DNA from: Goekera deserti
GTDB taxonomy: Bacteria > Actinomycetota > Actinomycetes > Mycobacteriales > Geodermatophilaceae
NCBI RefSeq assembly: GCF_010685995.1
Contig: NZ_JAAGWK010000010.1
Location: 310,001-374,000, forward strand
Direction: 5' to 3'
Length of the DNA stretch: 64,000 bases
This document shows positions 27,016 through 36,198 of the stretch, piece by piece (the first letter of the stretch is position 1; every line of letters starts with the position of its first letter). The translations under genes and the position numbers were made by a program. The notes beneath the pieces are model-generated. The model was not told the DNA's origin. It did not search any database and was given only the letters and a program-made list of their open reading frames with translations.

Positions 27016-28274
27016 GCCCGGTCTCCCGTCGAGGTGGTGGGGCTGCCGACGCCGGAGACGACGGAGCCGGTGCCGGTGGGTCCGCCGGTGTGCTCGGACT
27101 GCTCCGGCTCGGGCGCGGCCGGGGAGGTCTGGTCCACACCGACGAGCCCGGCGTCGCTGGCGGTCTCGGCGAACACGGCGTGCGCGTCGCCGCCGGCCGC
27201 GGCGACCTGCTCGGTGCGGATGCACGCCGCGGTGTGGTCCGGGCCGACGAGCAGCCGCTCGGGCTCGGCGACGTCGCAGTCGGCGACGTGCAGCGGGCAG
27301 CGCGGTGCGAACGGGCAGCCGGGGGGCATGTTGACCACCGAGGGCGGCGAGCCGGTGATCGGGATGAGCCGCTGCCCGGGCGGTGCGTCCAGCCGCGGCA
27401 GCGACCCGAGCAGCCCGAGCGTGTAGGGCATCCGCGGCTCGTAGTAGATGTCCTCGACGCTGCCGATCTCGACCGGCCGGCCGGCGTACATGACCAGCAC
27501 CCGGTCGGCGATGCCGGCGACCACGCCGAGGTCGTGGGTGATCAGCACCATCGCCGCACCCGTCTCCTGCAGGGCCGTCTGCAGCACCTCGAGGATCTGC
27601 GCCTGCACGGTGACGTCGAGGGCGGTGGTGGGCTCGTCGGCGATGATCACGTCGGGCTGGTTGGCCATGGCGATGGCGATGACCACCCGCTGGCGCATGC
27701 CGCCGGAGAACTCGTGCGGGTAGGAGCGCACCCGGTCGGCGGCGTTCGGGATGCCGACCAGTTCGAGCAGCTCGACGGCGCGGGCACCGGCTGCCTTCTT
27801 CGACAGCGACCGGTCGTGCTGGCGCAGCGTCTCCTCGATCTGGTAGCCGATCTTGTAGACCGGGTCCAGGGACGTCATCGGGTCCTGGAAGATCATCGAG
27901 ACGCCCTTGCCGCGCACCCCGGACATCGCCCGGTCACGCTGGCCGAGCAGCTCCTGCCCGCGGTAGCGCACCGAGCCGGTGACCCGGGCGGAACCCGGCA
28001 GCAGGCCCATCACCGCCAGCGACGTGACGGACTTGCCGGAGCCGGACTCCCCGACGATGGCGAGCACCTCACCGGAGCGCAGCGAGTAGTCGACGCCGCG
28101 CACGGCGTGCACGGAGCCGTCCTCGGTGGGGAACCGGACGTCGAGGTCGGTCACCTCCAGCAGCGGGGCGGAGGCGTCGAAGCCGGGCAGGCTGGTGGCG
28201 CGGGTGCCGCCGGCGGTGAGGCCGCCGGTGGACCGGGACGAGGGCGTGACGGCTGTGGCGCCGTGGCTGGACAT
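27012..28274 (-). CDS. oligopeptide ABC transporter ATP-binding protein OppD-type
   Basis: A 420-residue ATPase paralogous to the following one: Walker [11 protein letters not shown]-loop [11 protein letters not shown], signature [12 protein letters not shown], Walker [15 protein letters not shown]-loop THDLGVVAG. The tail GCPFAPRCP is the family's cysteine motif, followed by a ~90-residue disordered acidic extension not usual in OppD. It pairs with the OppF-type protein as heterodimer. Confidence 0.93.
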   Translation of the reverse strand: MSSHGATAVTPSSRSTGGLTAGGTRATSLPGFDASAPLLEVTDLDVRFPTEDGSVHAVRGVDYSLRSGEVLAIVGESGSGKSVTSLAVMGLLPGSARVTGSVRYRGQELLGQRDRAMSGVRGKGVSMIFQDPMTSLDPVYKIGYQIEETLRQHDRSLSKKAAGARAVELLELVGIPNAADRVRSYPHEFSGGMRQRVVIAIAMANQPDVIIADEPTTALDVTVQAQILEVLQTALQETGAAMVLITHDLGVVAGIADRVLVMYAGRPVEIGSVEDIYYEPRMPYTLGLLGSLPRLDAPPGQRLIPITGSPPSVVNMPPGCPFAPRCPLHVADCDVAEPERLLVGPDHTAACIRTEQVAAAGGDAHAVFAETASDAGLVGVDQTSPAAPEPEQSEHTGGPTGTGSVVSGVGSPTTSTGDRA

Positions 28275-28286
28275 GGGAACTCCTGC

Positions 28287-29243
28287 TCAGGCCCGCACGC
28301 GGCGGTTGCTGGGGTCGAAGGCGTCCCTGATGCCGTCGCCGATCAGGTTGATCGACAGCACGATGATCAGCAGGGTGATGCCGGGGAAGTAGAAGAGCCA
28401 CGGGCGCGTCGTGGTGGCCTGTACGCCGTCGGAGACCAGGCGGCCGAGCGAGGTCTCCCCCGCGCCGTTGACGCCGACGCCCAGGTAGGTCAGCGAGGCC
28501 TCCAGGATGATCGCGGTCGCCGCGGCGAGCGTCGTCCAGACGATCAGCGAGCCCAGGGCGTTCGGGATGAGGTGCCGGAAGATGATCCGGGAGTTCGACG
28601 CCCCGAGTGCGTGCGCCGCCTCGACGTACTCCTTCTCGCGCAGCGAGAGGAACTGGCTGCGCACGATGCGGGCCAGGTCCAGCCAGCCGAACAGGCCCAG
28701 CAGGATGCCCACGCCCAGCGGCGTGCGCGCCTCGGGGAAGTTGCTGGCCACGACGATCAGCACGACGAGCAGCGGCACGGTGAGGATCAGGTCGACCAGC
28801 CGCATGAGCAGGCTGTCGACCCACTTGCCGAAGTAGCCGGCCAGCGCGCCGACGAGCAGGCCCAGTGGCAGGGCGATGGCCACGAACAGCAGCACGATGA
28901 GCATCGAGCGCTGCACGCCGCTCATCAGCCCGGCCAGCAGGTCACGGCCGATCTCGTCGCTGCCCAGCGGGTAGCCCTGCTCCCCCGGTGGCACCGACTG
29001 GGCGTTCCGGTCCAGCGTGGCGTAGTCCACGTCGTAGAACAGCGGTCCGAGGAAACCGAAAGCGAGCATGGCCAGGAAGATGACCAACCCGGTCATCCCG
29101 ACCTTGTTGCGCCGGAACCGGCGGAGCACCTGCTGGCGCTGACTGCGCGCCTTGACGGTGAACTCCCGCTCGACGCCGCCGCCCGGGGGCAGGCCGGGTT
29201 CGGCCGGGACGGGCGCTTCGGTGGTGGCCTGGGTGGTGGCCAT
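28287..29243 (-). CDS. oligopeptide ABC transporter permease OppC-type
   Basis: A 318-residue permease with an N-terminal cytoplasmic stretch, the OppC N-terminal helix (GLVIFLAMLAFGFLGPLF) and a BPD-transport domain. The ATPase-coupling EAA-like loop is EYVEAAHALGASNSRII. DPSNRR at the C-terminus matches the family. It lies 30 bases after the OppB-type gene in the same operon. Confidence 0.92.
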   Translation of the reverse strand: MATTQATTEAPVPAEPGLPPGGGVEREFTVKARSQRQQVLRRFRRNKVGMTGLVIFLAMLAFGFLGPLFYDVDYATLDRNAQSVPPGEQGYPLGSDEIGRDLLAGLMSGVQRSMLIVLLFVAIALPLGLLVGALAGYFGKWVDSLLMRLVDLILTVPLLVVLIVVASNFPEARTPLGVGILLGLFGWLDLARIVRSQFLSLREKEYVEAAHALGASNSRIIFRHLIPNALGSLIVWTTLAAATAIILEASLTYLGVGVNGAGETSLGRLVSDGVQATTTRPWLFYFPGITLLIIVLSINLIGDGIRDAFDPSNRRVRA

Positions 29244-29273
29244 GAGGTGTCTTCTCTCTCGCTGTCGGCCCGG

Positions 29274-30266
29274 TCAGGCCAGGCGGATGCGCGGGTCGAG
29301 GACCGCGTAGAGGATGTCGGCGATCAGGTTGAACAGCACCACGAACACGGCGCTGACCAGCAGCCAGCCGAGCACGACGTTGATGTCGCCGTCCCCGATG
29401 CCGTCCTGCAGCAGGTAGCGGCCCATGCCGTTCCAGACGAACACCTGCTCGGTGATCACCGCGCCGCCGAACAGCGTGCCGACGCCCAAGGCGACGACGG
29501 TGGTCAGCGGGATGAGCGCGTTGCGCAGCCCGTGCTTCCAGACGGTGCGGCGGTAGCTCAACCCCTTGGCCCGGGCCAGGCGCATGTAGTCCGAGCCGAG
29601 CACGTCGAGCATGGCCGAGCGCTGGAAGCGGCTCCAGGCGGCGAAGGACAGCAGCGCCAGGCTCAGCGTGGGCAGCACGAGGTGGCCCAACCGGTCGGTC
29701 CAGATGGTCCACGCATCGGCCCCGGTGGCGCTGATGCCCGGTGACTGCTCGCCGATCGTGTAGAGCAGCCGCTTGCCGAACAGGTCGTTGACCCCGCCGG
29801 CGACGAACTCCTTGAGGATCGCGGCGAACCAGAACGTGGGCAGCGCGATGAGCAGGTAGGCCAGGAAGGTGAAGGCGTAGTCCGAGGGCTTGTACTGCCG
29901 CACGGCCCCGATCACGCCGACGACCATCGCCAGCAGCACGGCGACGACGATGGCCAGCACGATCATCCGGCCGGTCACCAGGATGCGTCCGCCGAGCTGG
30001 TCGGCGACCTCGGTGCCGTTGACGGTCGTGCCGAAGTCGCCGCGGACCACCCCGGACAGCCAGTCCCAGTACCGCTGGAAGAACGGGTCGTTCAGGCCCA
30101 ACGCCTCTGCCCGGCTCGCAAGGTACTCCGCCGTGGGCGGTGGCTGTCGGATCCGCTCGCGAGCCAGCGGGTCGAAGCTCGCCGCGCACAGCGCGAACAC
30201 CAGCAGCGAGCTGGCGAGCAGCACGAAGACGGAGCTGACGACCCGCCGGATCGTGAAGAAGAACAT
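29274..30266 (-). CDS. oligopeptide ABC transporter permease OppB-type
   Basis: A 330-residue permease starting MFFFTIRRVVSSVFVLLASS, the usual OppB first helix. The periplasmic loop region has FFQRYWDWLSGVVRGDFG, and the coupling motif is YMRLARAKGLSYRRT. The family ending DPRIRLA is present. The ATG at 30266 is preferred over an adjacent TTG. It is 251 bases downstream of the binding-protein gene. Confidence 0.92.
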   Translation of the reverse strand: MFFFTIRRVVSSVFVLLASSLLVFALCAASFDPLARERIRQPPPTAEYLASRAEALGLNDPFFQRYWDWLSGVVRGDFGTTVNGTEVADQLGGRILVTGRMIVLAIVVAVLLAMVVGVIGAVRQYKPSDYAFTFLAYLLIALPTFWFAAILKEFVAGGVNDLFGKRLLYTIGEQSPGISATGADAWTIWTDRLGHLVLPTLSLALLSFAAWSRFQRSAMLDVLGSDYMRLARAKGLSYRRTVWKHGLRNALIPLTTVVALGVGTLFGGAVITEQVFVWNGMGRYLLQDGIGDGDINVVLGWLLVSAVFVVLFNLIADILYAVLDPRIRLA

Positions 30267-30390
30267 CAACGCACCTTAGCTCTCTACGGGCAACGGTTCA
30301 GCTCGGACGGCGGTGTACCGGAAGCGCTCCGGCGCAGGTCCCGACGTCGGTACGTGGTCGTCACACAGCCGACACACAACCCGGACATGC

Positions 30391-30423
30391 CACGACCCCC
30401 GGGGCGGGGCGCCGGGGGTCGTG
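30391..30423 (-). terminator. second hairpin between binding protein and permeases
   Basis: A perfect 12-base stem (CACGACCCCCGG / CCGGGGGTCGTG) with a 9-base loop, about 100 bases beyond the binding-protein stop and before the permease start. With the adjacent hairpin it probably reduces read-through into oppBCDF. Confidence 0.75.
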
Positions 30424-30483
30424 GGCACTGCGGACATCACTCACATGGTGCACCCGGACGTCGCGGGGAGACGCCGGGGTGTG

Positions 30484-30511
30484 GTCGGCGCCCCGCGGAC
30501 GGGGCGCCGAC
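30484..30511 (-). terminator. terminator right after the binding-protein gene
   Basis: A perfect 12-base GC stem (GTCGGCGCCCCG / CGGGGCGCCGAC) with a CGGA tetraloop, six bases beyond the stop codon of the binding-protein gene. Confidence 0.8.
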
Positions 30512-30517
30512 CTCAGG

Positions 30518-32248
30518 TCACTCGGCGACGGTCCACTTCTCCGCGTTCCAGAGCGGACCCGCCTGGCTGGCGTTGTCCTCCACGTTCTGGATGCTGCTCT
30601 GGTACGCGATGAACGTGGGCTTCTGGTAGAGCGGGATGGTGGCCAGCTGCTCCCAGAGCGCGACGTCGACCTGGTTGGCGAGGTCGGCGGCCTGGGCCGG
30701 GTCGGGCTGGGACACCATCTGGGCCAGCAGCGCGTCGATCTCCGGGGTGCCGGTGCGGGAGTAGTTCTGCCCCAGACCGTTGTCCGGTGAGTAGTAGATC
30801 GACTGGTTGGACGAGACGAACGGCGTCGACACCCAGGCGAACAGCGCCGCCTGGAACCCACCGGCGACGAGGCTCCGGGGCTTGTCGACATCGGCGAAGA
30901 TGTCCGGGTTGGCGCTGAAGGTCGCGTTGATGCCGGCGGCCTTCAGCTGCGGGATCATGACGGTGATCGTCGTCTCACGCAGCGGGTTGTTGGCCGTGGT
31001 GTCGATCTGGATGTTCAGCGGTCCGCGCTGCGGGTGCGTGGCGATCCCGTCGGCACCGATCGTGTAGCCGGCCTGGGTGAGCAGCGCCTTGGCGCCCTCG
31101 GGGTCGGCCTGCTTGTACTGCTCCGGGGCGTTGTCCTGGTACTCCGGCTGGTTGTTCACGTAGAGCCGGTTGTTCAGCACCTGCGCGTCGTCGGAGAACT
31201 GGCCGACGGTCTGGTCGACGATCTCCTGGCGGTCCAGCGCCTGACCGAACGCCTGGCGCACCAGCGGGTCGGCCAGGTGCACGTCGGTGGTGTTGAAGTC
31301 CAGGTGCTCGAACGACAGACCGAACGTGATGTCGGAGGTGACGTTGGGCTCGAGGTTCTCGATCTGGCTCACCAGGTCCAGCTGCGGCTGGGGGTAGATG
31401 ACCCCGATCTCCTGGTTCTGCAGCGCCTGCACGGCCGTGGTCGGGTCATTGCCGATGTTCTTGACGACCAGCGAGGCCACGCCTGCGGGCTCGCCCCACC
31501 ACTCCGGGTTCGGCGTCAGCGTGACCTCCTGGTTGCCGACGTCGATGTTCTCCTTCTTGAGCTGGAACGGCCCACCGGAGATGTCACCCACGATGCCCTG
31601 GTCGATCGGCCAGCCGGCGGTGGTCGTCGCGCACTGCGCGACCGGGTCCTCGTTGGCCATCAGGTGCGCCGGGATCATGCCGGTGAACAGCGACTGCCAG
31701 TCGGCGTACGGCTCGGCGTAGGTGACGGTGACGGTCTTGTTCCCGTCACCGCTGCCCTCCACCGAGGCGATGTTGGCGTAGCCGTTGGTCGACAGCACCG
31801 ACTCGCAGCCGCCGTCGGCCGGGTCGGCACTGCGGTTGGCGTTCCAGGTGAACGCGAAGTCGTCGGCGGTGATCGGGGTGCCGTCGCTCCACACCGCGTC
31901 CGGGTTGATCTCGTAGGTGTTCACCTGGGTGCCACCGTCGGTCGACAGCGTCGGCTCCGAGGCGAGCACGTTCTCGTCCCAGGCCACCGAGAAGTCGGGG
32001 GCGACGTTGTAGGTGCTGGGCAGGATGCGGCCCATGATGTTCTGCACCGAGGTGGCGTTGCCGGCGGAGATGAACTGGTACAGGTTCTCCGGGAAGTCGG
32101 TCGACTCGCCGAAGACCACGGTGCCGGTGCCCGTGGCACCGCTCTCGCTGTCGCCGCCACCGTCGTCGCTGCCACCGCAGGCGGTCAGCGCCATGGCGCT
32201 GATCAGCCCGACGGCGACGAGCCCAGCGCTCTGCTTGCTGAACCTCAC
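30518..32248 (-). CDS. oligopeptide-type ABC transporter substrate-binding lipoprotein
   Basis: A 576-residue family 5 (SBP_bac_5) extracellular solute-binding protein. The signal peptide ends in the lipobox ALTACGG, giving a lipid-anchored cysteine, followed by an acidic Gly/Ser linker. Family segments VWSDGTPITADDFAFTW and IYYSPDNG are visible. GTG start with GAGGAGG nine bases upstream. Likely ligands are peptides or similar; the sequence does not decide. It is the first gene of the transporter locus and followed by two hairpins. Confidence 0.93.
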   Translation of the reverse strand: MRFSKQSAGLVAVGLISAMALTACGGSDDGGGDSESGATGTGTVVFGESTDFPENLYQFISAGNATSVQNIMGRILPSTYNVAPDFSVAWDENVLASEPTLSTDGGTQVNTYEINPDAVWSDGTPITADDFAFTWNANRSADPADGGCESVLSTNGYANIASVEGSGDGNKTVTVTYAEPYADWQSLFTGMIPAHLMANEDPVAQCATTTAGWPIDQGIVGDISGGPFQLKKENIDVGNQEVTLTPNPEWWGEPAGVASLVVKNIGNDPTTAVQALQNQEIGVIYPQPQLDLVSQIENLEPNVTSDITFGLSFEHLDFNTTDVHLADPLVRQAFGQALDRQEIVDQTVGQFSDDAQVLNNRLYVNNQPEYQDNAPEQYKQADPEGAKALLTQAGYTIGADGIATHPQRGPLNIQIDTTANNPLRETTITVMIPQLKAAGINATFSANPDIFADVDKPRSLVAGGFQAALFAWVSTPFVSSNQSIYYSPDNGLGQNYSRTGTPEIDALLAQMVSQPDPAQAADLANQVDVALWEQLATIPLYQKPTFIAYQSSIQNVEDNASQAGPLWNAEKWTVAE

Positions 32249-32690
32249 GTTCGAATGCCTCCTCTGCCCGCTCGCGCGGGGGGACTTCATGTGTCTGACC
32301 AGTCCGCGTGCGGGGCAGACGGCTGGCTGGGACGAGCTGGGGACGAACCTGGCAGGACACTGCCGGCCGAGGTCGACTGCGAGGACCCTAGGCACCAGCG
32401 GAGAAGGCAGTCCATGCCCGTGTCCGATTTGTGACCTTGCCTCACGATCCGGGAGCTGGGCCTGTGAACGTCCACCTGGACACCCCCTGTCCAGGACGTC
32501 TTGCGGCCAATCGTCGACTCACGACCGGATCGTCCGGCGGCCCCACGAGACGCCTGAGCGCGCGCCGGGGGACGCCCCCGGCGGACGGTCGATCCCGCCG
32601 CCGGCGCCTGCTGCCAGGCGGTCGACAGGTGTGACCGCCGCCCACCCCGGGTAGGAGCTCGCAATCACGCCGCCCACCCGAGGAGCAGTC
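32249..32690. other. 442-bp divergent intergenic region between binding protein and csbD
   Basis: No coding frame with support. It must carry both promoters. Two perfect hairpins are visible: CCTGGACA/TGTCCAGG at 32475-32495 and CGCCGGGGG/CCCCCGGCG at 32563-32583, neither next to a stop codon. They may be 5' leader structures or operators. No known riboswitch was recognised. Confidence 0.5.
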
Positions 32691-32861
32691 ATGAGCGCCA
32701 TGGACAAGCTGAACAACAAGGCCGAGGAACTCTCCGGCAAGGGCAAGGAGGCCGCGGGCAACGCCACCGGCAACCGGGACCTGCAGGCCGAGGGCCAGGC
32801 CGACCAGGTCGGCGGCAACGTCAAGCAGGCCGGCGAGAAGCTCAAGGACGTCTTCAAGTGA
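32691..32861 (+). CDS. CsbD-family stress protein
   Basis: A 56-residue hydrophilic protein starting MSAMDKLNNKAEELSGKGKE and ending GEKLKDVFK. This is the CsbD family (general stress response in Bacillus, abundant in actinobacteria), usually rich in Lys, Glu, Gly and lacking aromatic residues. Ribosome binding site GAGGAG before the ATG, and a strong terminator right after. Confidence 0.9.
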   Translation: MSAMDKLNNKAEELSGKGKEAAGNATGNRDLQAEGQADQVGGNVKQAGEKLKDVFK

Positions 32862-32887
32862 CCCCGTCCGGCGGCTGACGCCGGAGC

Positions 32888-32931
32888 ACGCACGAGGACG
32901 CCGTCGGTACGCCGACGGCGTCCTCGTGCGT
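32888..32931 (+). terminator. csbD terminator
   Basis: A perfect 20-base stem with a 4-base loop (TACG), 26 bases after the csbD stop. One arm contains GAGGACGCCGTCGG and the other its exact complement. Confidence 0.9.
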
Positions 32932-32963
32932 CCGGCCCCGGTCGCCCCGCGCGCCCCCTCCCT

Positions 32964-33036
32964 GACTTTTTCGGGCTCAAGTGACCGCCCTCGCGCCTGC
33001 CCCTCCCCTGCTGCTGACTATCTCGGGCTCAGGTCA
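32964..33036 (+). repeat. left pair of the CGGGCTC repeat core
   Basis: Two plus-strand copies, 53 bases apart, of a ~20-base core: GACTTTTTCGGGCTCAAGT at 32964 and GACTATCTCGGGCTCAGGTC at 33017. The first is an exact 19-base inverse of the copy at 34116-34134 on the other side of the nuclease-like gene. The short ends GACT and AGTC/GGTC can pair. Confidence 0.8.
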
Positions 33037-33166
33037 CCGGTCCGGGCAGCTTGATCGCCCTGTCCGGGCAGTGGTGGCCGGTCACCGCCGTGGAGCAGCC
33101 CCGGGTCGGCCCCGGTCGTAGCGGGCTTGCCCGGCAGCACCGCCGGACGGCACCCCGGGCCTCGGG

Positions 33167-34084
33167 TCAACCGGCGATCGGTGCCTCGCGGAGTGCCACA
33201 CGGATCCGGCTGACCACGCCGTCGAGATCACGGAGGTCGTTGGCGCTGAGTCGGATGACCCGCCAGCCGGCGGCGACGAGCCGGGCGTAGCGCCGGTCGT
33301 CCCGGCGGATCTGCAGCTCGTCGAAGTGGTACTCGCCCTCGTACTCGACGATCAGCTTCGCCTCCGGCCAGGCGAGATCCACCTGCGCGGACCAGCCCCC
33401 CTCGGTGACGACGAACTGCGGGACCGGAGCCGGCAGTCCGGCCCGGTGGCAGGCGACGCGCACCCACGACTCAGGGGGACTCTGGGCCCGGCCGTCGACC
33501 AGCGGGAACACTCGGCCGACCCGGGCCGAGCGCCACCGTCCGCGGCGTCGCGCGAGCTCGCCGGCAAGGTCGAGCCCGCCGTCGCTGCGCACCATGGCGT
33601 CGAGCAGGCCGACGGCCGTGGCCACCGTCTCGATCGCCGCGACGTCCCAGGCGGTGCGTCCGCGCCGGGTGAGCGGGATGCCGTCGTCGGTCGTCCAGAT
33701 CTCTCCCGGTGCGACGTCGGTCTTGTGCACCCGGACCCCGCGAGGCCCGTCCCACGGACAGCCCCGGGGTGCCACGACCAGCACCGGCTCGATCGCCGAA
33801 GCGAACGGCGCCCCGAACCACGCCGCAGCCGAACGGCCGCCGAGCGCTGCGCCCGGCGGCAGCAGGAGTGCAGCCCCCCGGCTGTAGAGCTCGTGGTCGG
33901 CGTTGAGCGCCGGATCGGCGTAGACGTTCTGCATCAACCGGCGGTACCGGCGCAGCTGCGGGCGGGTCACGTACCCGGCCGCGACCGCGTGAGTGCCGAG
34001 GAAGACGCCGTGCAGTTCCCGACGATCTGGGGTCACGCGACGGATCATGGGGTGCCGGAGCCGTTCCCTGCTGGCGTCGTCCAC
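33167..34084 (-). CDS. AbiEi-like/DUF559 nuclease-fold protein
   Basis: A 305-residue protein of a family common in actinobacteria. The N-terminal third (AGYVTRPQLRRYRRL) resembles the winged-helix, AbiEi-type antitoxin N-domain. The C-terminal ~110 residues have the DUF559/Vsr-like PD-(D/E)XK pattern: AQVDLAWPEAKLIVEYEGEYHF, with acidic pair and E-x-E, then DDRRYARLVAAGWRVIRLSANDL. This could cut or bind nucleic acid; no activity is known. GTG at 34084 is used; an ATG at 34048 is a good alternative. Repeat pairs flank it symmetrically. Confidence 0.8.
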   Translation of the reverse strand: MDDASRERLRHPMIRRVTPDRRELHGVFLGTHAVAAGYVTRPQLRRYRRLMQNVYADPALNADHELYSRGAALLLPPGAALGGRSAAAWFGAPFASAIEPVLVVAPRGCPWDGPRGVRVHKTDVAPGEIWTTDDGIPLTRRGRTAWDVAAIETVATAVGLLDAMVRSDGGLDLAGELARRRGRWRSARVGRVFPLVDGRAQSPPESWVRVACHRAGLPAPVPQFVVTEGGWSAQVDLAWPEAKLIVEYEGEYHFDELQIRRDDRRYARLVAAGWRVIRLSANDLRDLDGVVSRIRVALREAPIAG

Positions 34085-34114
34085 AGGTCAGGCCGGCCGT
34101 GTCACCCGCTCCCT

Positions 34115-34188
34115 GACTTGAGCCCGAAAAAGTCCGTTGGAGCGGGTTCCCACGTCGCGCAGAGACCGGACTCGAGCCCGGAGTAGTC
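34115..34188 (-). repeat. right pair of the CGGGCTC repeat core
   Basis: Two minus-strand copies, 54 bases apart: the complement of GACTTTTTCGGGCTCAAGTC (34115-34134) and of GACTACTCCGGGCTCGAGTC (34169-34188). Each sits inside a hairpin with its own outer stem (ACCCGCTCC/GGAGCGGGT around the first, GAGACCG/CGGTCTC around the second), so outer bases differ but pairing is kept. Confidence 0.8.
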
Positions 34189-34234
34189 GGTCTCGGGTGG
34201 GCGCACCGGCTCGGGATGAGGGTCGGCGGTCGGG

Positions 34235-34960
34235 TCAGCCGAGCAGGGCGCGGACGGCGGGGAGCAGGGGACGGTCGGCGGGGATCCAGTCCAGCGCGGC
34301 CAGCTCCCCGGCACCCACCCAGCGCAGGTCTGCGTGCTCGCGGGCCGCCGGCTCGCCGGACACCAGCCCGGCGGCCCACACCCGCATGGTCGAGGTGCCC
34401 GGCGGACCGCCACCGATGCGCGCGTCCAGCACGACCTCGCCGACGAACGCGCCCGGCTCGACCCGGACACCGAGCTCCTCCTGGCACTCCCGCACCAGGG
34501 CGTCCAGGTCGTGCTCGCCGCGCTCCACCTTGCCGCCGGGGAACTCCCACCGGCCGTCGAAGGCCCCGCCGCGCCGCTGCGCCACCAGCACCCGGTCGCC
34601 CCGCACCACCGCCGCACCCACCACCTGGACGACGTCCAGGGCGCGGGTGGCAGCCGCGGCGGCGTAGCCGTCCAGGTGTGCCCGCATCGCCCGGACCACC
34701 CGCCGGCGCAGCACCACCTGGTCCAGCGGCCCTGCGTCCCAGTCCACCAGCTCCTCGACGCGCGTGCCGGCGCCGGTGGCGGTGAACTCACGGGTGTGCA
34801 CCACCCGCGGGCCCGGGCCACCCGCGTACACGTCCCGGTGCGGACGACGGGACTCCACCTCCTGCAACGGCGCCCGCCAGGGCCGGCCGAGGGCCCGGGC
34901 GACGTCGAAGGCCACCGTCGTCGGTGCCTGGACCAGGGTGCTGAACCGCAGGTGGACCAC
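34235..34960 (-). CDS. SRPBCC-NUDIX fusion, MutT-like hydrolase
   Basis: A 241-residue fusion. Residues 1-110 look like an SRPBCC lipid/hydrophobic-ligand fold (HLRFSTLVQAPTTVAFDVARA, VHTREFTATGAGTRVEE). Residues ~115-240 are a NUDIX domain with the box GGKVERGEHDLDALVRECQEELG, matching GX5EX7REUXEEXGU, and FDGRWEFPG before it. The NUDIX half resembles MutT-type 8-oxo-dGTP diphosphatases. GTG at 34960 is chosen: GGGAGG lies eight bases upstream, and the longer frame to 35038 would overlap the Rrf2 start. Confidence 0.82.
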   Translation of the reverse strand: MVHLRFSTLVQAPTTVAFDVARALGRPWRAPLQEVESRRPHRDVYAGGPGPRVVHTREFTATGAGTRVEELVDWDAGPLDQVVLRRRVVRAMRAHLDGYAAAAATRALDVVQVVGAAVVRGDRVLVAQRRGGAFDGRWEFPGGKVERGEHDLDALVRECQEELGVRVEPGAFVGEVVLDARIGGGPPGTSTMRVWAAGLVSGEPAAREHADLRWVGAGELAALDWIPADRPLLPAVRALLG

Positions 34961-35027
34961 CCCGGCAGCCTCCCAGCGCGGGCTGCCGGCCACCAGCCCG
35001 CGCCGCACGCAGGGCACGATGGGCGTC

Positions 35028-35504
35028 ATGCGCATCACAGCCCGGGTCGACTACGCGGTGCGGGCGGCCATCGAGCTGGCCGCCGCCGCCCCGGACGCCC
35101 TCACCTGCGACCGGATCGCCCAGGCACAGGGCATCCCCTCCCGGTTCCTGCAGGCCATCCTCGGCGACCTGCAGCACGCCCGGCTGGTCACCAGCCAGCG
35201 CGGCCGGGACGGCGGCTACCGGCTGGCCCTGCCGCCGGAGGAGGTGTCCATCGCCCGGGTCATGCGGGTGGAGCAGGGCTTCCTCGCCGAGGTGCACGGC
35301 CAGCGGCCGGAGGAGGTCGCCTACCCGGGCAGCGCGCAGGCGCTGACCAGCGTCTGGGTGGCCGCCCGGGACAGCTACCGGCGGGTCCTGGAGCAGGTCA
35401 CGCTGGCCGACGTGGTGTCCGGCACCCTGCCGCCCGCCGTCGCGGAGCTCGCAGAGGTGGAGAGCGCCTGGCGGTCCTTCGGCGACCCCGAGCGCCGGGA
35501 CTGA
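35028..35504 (+). CDS. Rrf2-family transcriptional regulator
   Basis: A 158-residue winged-helix regulator beginning MRITARVDYAVRAAIELAAA, with IPSRFLQAILGDLQ as recognition region and RGRDGGYRLALPPEEVSIA as wing, all typical of Rrf2/IscR/CymR. The three cysteines that bind an iron-sulfur cluster in IscR/NsrR are missing (only one Cys), so sensing is more like CymR. Its position before cysC and the sulfite reductase operon suggests control of sulfur assimilation; this is contextual. Confidence 0.88.
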   Translation: MRITARVDYAVRAAIELAAAAPDALTCDRIAQAQGIPSRFLQAILGDLQHARLVTSQRGRDGGYRLALPPEEVSIARVMRVEQGFLAEVHGQRPEEVAYPGSAQALTSVWVAARDSYRRVLEQVTLADVVSGTLPPAVAELAEVESAWRSFGDPERRD

Positions 35505-35538
35505 CCGCACCCACCAGCGGCTCGGCGACACTGTGCGC

Positions 35539-36129
<591 letters not shown>

Positions 36130-36198
36130 GCAGCGCACCGTCACCGGTGCACCCGGACGAGGGGCGGCAGCCGGTCCCCGCTGTGGCACCATGGGCCC

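Larger units (their letters stand above)
32862..33166. other. 305-bp intergenic region with terminator and two repeat copies
   Basis: No gene is supported. It contains the csbD terminator and two plus-strand copies of a 20-base repeat core (32964 and 33017) described separately. The remainder toward 33166 is C/G-rich with no recognisable motif. Confidence 0.6.

Noticed and set aside
25918-32248. Nickel or siderophore specificity of the ABC transporter
   Set aside because: The family 5 binding protein and OppBCDF-type parts are clear, but nothing in the sequence decides between peptides and metals.
32563-32583. Hairpin as a terminator
   Set aside because: No gene ends nearby on either strand; kept only as a structure in the intergenic note.
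32249-32690. Riboswitch in front of the binding protein or csbD
   Set aside because: No conserved core of known riboswitch classes was recognised; only two simple hairpins.
35005-35038. NUDIX gene start overlapping the Rrf2 start
   Set aside because: The GTG at 34960 has a good GGGAGG and fits the domain start, so overlapping divergent starts are not needed.
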